A DNA stretch of 64,000 nt from Butyrivibrio sp. INlla14. GTDB lineage: Bacteria > Bacillota > Clostridia > Lachnospirales > Lachnospiraceae. Made by a program: the position numbers and the translations under genes. The stretch's first letter is position 1. Each line of letters begins with the position of its first letter. The notes under the pieces were generated by a model. The model was not told where the DNA came from. It ran no database searches and saw nothing but the letters and a program-made list of their open reading frames with translations. Positions 62,162 through 64,000 of the stretch are shown in pieces. The DNA lies in contig NZ_FMVS01000002.1 in the NCBI RefSeq assembly GCF_900102515.1, forward strand, positions 62,001 to 126,000, read 5' to 3'.

Positions 62162-63193
62162 TCACTCAATTACATGAATCCATCCCTCAGGAGCTTCAAC
62201 AGTTCCCATCTGAATTCCTGTAAGTGTATCATAAAGCTTCTTCATTACAGGTCCCATTTCATCCATTCCACTTGCAAAGCAGATTTCCTTGCCATGGTCG
62301 TTGATCTTGCCAACAGGGCTGATAACAGCTGCTGTTCCGCAGAGGCCCATTTCTACGAAGTCAGATACTTCTGACAGTTTGACGGGTCTCTCCTCTACAT
62401 TCATACCTAGAATCTCTCTTGCAACATATACAATAGATCTTCTAGTGATGGAAGGAAGAATTGAGTCTGTATGTGACTTAGGAACAACAAGTCCTCCATC
62501 CTTGGTAACAAAGATGATATTCGCTCCGCCTGTTTCCTCAATATATGTTCTGGACTCAGCATCAAGATAAACATTCTCTGCAAAGCCTTCCTCATGAGCA
62601 GTTACAATAGCATGAAGACTCATAGCATAGTTAAGACCAGCCTTGATATTACCTGTTCCGTGAGGAGCAGCTCTGTCATAATCTGAAATCTTAACAACGA
62701 TTGGCTTAGCTCCGCCCTTGAAGTATGGGCCTACAGGAGTTACGAAGATTCTGAACTGATACTCATCAGCAGGTTTAACTCCAATTACATTTCCTGTAGC
62801 AAACATAACAGGTCTAATGTAAAGTGTTGCACCGCTTCCGTATGGAGGAACCCAGTCCTTATTGGCTGCAACAACCTCTTCAACAGCCTTTATAAATCTG
62901 TCCTCTGGGAAAGAAGGCATCTCAAGGCGCTCAGCAGAATCAACCATACGCTTAGCATTAAGGTCAGGTCTGAAAGTGACTATTTTACCATCCTCTGTTT
63001 CGTATGCCTTAAGTCCTTCAAAGCACTCCTGTGCATAATGAAGAACTCCAGCATCCTCACTAAGAGTTACTGTTGAATCTGTGGTAAGAGTACCCTCATC
63101 CCACTTTCCATCCTTATAATTTGAAACATAGCGCTTATCTGCAACCATGTAGCCAAATCCAATATTGGCCCAATCAAGATTCTTTTTGCTCAT
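62162..63193 (-). CDS. ilvE: Branched-chain amino acid aminotransferase
   Basis: 343 residues from ATG 63193 (GGAAGGGG upstream). Fold type IV: GTGNIKAGLNYAMSLHA with the PLP-binding Lys, and EETGGANIIFV near the active site. RPDLNAKRMVDSAERLEMP marks the BCAT-beta subgroup. It interconverts leucine, isoleucine and valine with their keto acids. It has its own promoter (63278-63305) and terminator, so it is monocistronic. No T-box or other leader is visible in its short leader. Confidence 0.97.
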   Translation of the reverse strand: MSKKNLDWANIGFGYMVADKRYVSNYKDGKWDEGTLTTDSTVTLSEDAGVLHYAQECFEGLKAYETEDGKIVTFRPDLNAKRMVDSAERLEMPSFPEDRFIKAVEEVVAANKDWVPPYGSGATLYIRPVMFATGNVIGVKPADEYQFRIFVTPVGPYFKGGAKPIVVKISDYDRAAPHGTGNIKAGLNYAMSLHAIVTAHEEGFAENVYLDAESRTYIEETGGANIIFVTKDGGLVVPKSHTDSILPSITRRSIVYVAREILGMNVEERPVKLSEVSDFVEMGLCGTAAVISPVGKINDHGKEICFASGMDEMGPVMKKLYDTLTGIQMGTVEAPEGWIHVIE

Positions 63194-63277
63194 CTTATAT
63201 CCCCTTCCAAAACTTAGATGCATACACATCCAGAATTATCAAATGCACTTTAACACTTCAAAGCACTAATTAGTAAC

Positions 63278-63305
63278 ATTATAATTCATAATCAAAATCC
63301 GTCAA
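63278..63305 (-). promoter_or_regulatory. Promoter of ilvE
   Basis: Minus strand TTGACG (63300-63305), 16-base spacer and a perfect TATAAT (63278-63283), about 85 bases before the start codon. Confidence 0.75.
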
Positions 63306-63317
63306 GTACAAAACCAT

Positions 63318-64000
63318 TTAAACTTCCAGGTCTTTCTTTTCATCAGGCTTATTCTGCTCTGCTTCTGAACCATCCTTTTTATCAGCGGAAAACTGCTCAG
63401 TAGTACTCACTCTTCTCTTAAACAAATTTCTAAAGGAGGACTCTCTTCTAGCAGAATTATACTTAGTATTTGATGGATCACTGAGCTTTTTATATTCACC
63501 GCCTTCAATATAAGCAAGATCGTAATAATCCCCTGTAAAGGTACTGAGGCTCTTTTTTGCAAGGAAGTGATTTGTAAGTCTTGAGAAAAAGGCATAGATA
63601 ACTGCAAAAACCGGCACTCCCAGTAAAAGTCCAACTATTCCCCAAATGCTTCCAAAGAAGGTAATTGCAAAAATAACCCAGAAGCTGGAAAGCCCAGTTG
63701 ACCCTCCAAGAATCTTTGGCCCCAGGATATTCCCATCAAACTGCTGAAGGACTATAACAAAAATAAGAAACTCAAGTGCATTCATAGGGTCGATCATCAC
63801 CAGCAAAAGAGCTCCTGCGATTCCACCAATGTAAGGTCCAAAATATGGAATAATATTGGTAACACCAACAATTACAGAAATAAGCAAAGGGTAATTGATT
63901 TTAAGTATCATACAGCCTATATAGCACAGGATTCCAATTATAATGGAATCAAGGATTTTGCCACCAATAAAGCCTTTGAAGGTCTTATTTACAAATCTAA
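63318..64000 (-). CDS. AI-2E family transporter, C-terminal part; gene runs off the right edge
   Basis: The visible 226 residues open with TFKGFIGGKILDSIIIGIL and ITNIIPYFGPYIG-like loops typical of the family, then membrane helices to about residue 125 and a charged cytoplasmic tail of about 75 residues. Family members move small solutes; AI-2 export itself is shown only for a few. The 5' end lies outside the window; in-frame ATG codons such as that at 63911 are internal. Confidence 0.88.
   Translation of the reverse strand, partial: RFVNKTFKGFIGGKILDSIIIGILCYIGCMILKINYPLLISVIVGVTNIIPYFGPYIGGIAGALLLVMIDPMNALEFLIFVIVLQQFDGNILGPKILGGSTGLSSFWVIFAITFFGSIWGIVGLLLGVPVFAVIYAFFSRLTNHFLAKKSLSTFTGDYYDLAYIEGGEYKKLSDPSNTKYNSARRESSFRNLFKRRVSTTEQFSADKKDGSEAEQNKPDEKKDLEV

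Overview
This window looks like chromosomal DNA of a low-GC Gram-positive anaerobe of the Lachnospiraceae, probably near Butyrivibrio/Pseudobutyrivibrio. That placement is inferred from protein families and style: a GH9 cellulase, cellulose-binding modules, many ABC and GPH sugar transporters, purine-rich ribosome binding sites, a GerW-type protein, and CcpA/LacI-like dyads. Apart from three plus-strand genes (2604, 7280 and 44655) all genes lie on the minus strand, so the map is best read from high to low coordinates. I see no phage, integrase, insertion sequence, rRNA or CRISPR array.

Layout, left to right. 1-3.3 kb: 5' part of a GH9 glucanase without signal peptide, a membrane-anchored beta-propeller-like protein and an orphan plus-strand gene. 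3.3-7.8 kb: ROK fructokinase, mnmA, a cation exchanger behind a yybP-ykoY (Mn2+) riboswitch, an unlisted 58-residue zinc-ribbon protein with a perfect double-glycine leader, a nested foldback sequence touching tRNA-Gly(CCC), and mscL. 7.9-10 kb: a secreted protein made only of carbohydrate-binding modules. 10.3-20.9 kb: one tightly packed eight-gene operon (YtrA-type GntR regulator, ABC ATPase, ABC-2 permease, two MalF/MalG-type permeases, HlyD-like adaptor, MacB-like half permease, lipoprotein with propeller plus solute-binding domain). It sits behind a 15-bp-arm inverted-repeat operator and is the best candidate for an undescribed system.

21-30 kb is housekeeping: UPF0210/ACT pair, WalJ-like hydrolase, an FtsA-like protein, coaE, a polA whose 5'-nuclease domain is reduced to a stub, and an anti-sigma-like protein. 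A second large nested foldback lies at 24.2-24.4 kb. 30-35 kb: operon of a GT-B-like glycosyltransferase and two GPH-family symporters, one with a large inserted domain. 35-44.5 kb: HD-GYP protein, tRNA-Leu(CAA), Nudix hydrolase, CBS-pyrophosphatase, a heterodimeric ABC exporter, RsmF-type methyltransferase and a DtxR-family regulator. 44.6-64 kb: acyltransferase, rny, recA-recX with two SOS boxes, J-domain protein, gerW-like gene, DUF2953 protein, PBP/FtsW/U32/ZapA division genes, ruvAB, a large beta-repeat protein, ilvE and the 3' part of an AI-2E-family gene.

Starts were adjusted from the longest reading frame where a clear ribosome binding site lies further inside. Family names come from recognising motifs by eye. 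No database search was run, so domain boundaries are approximate.
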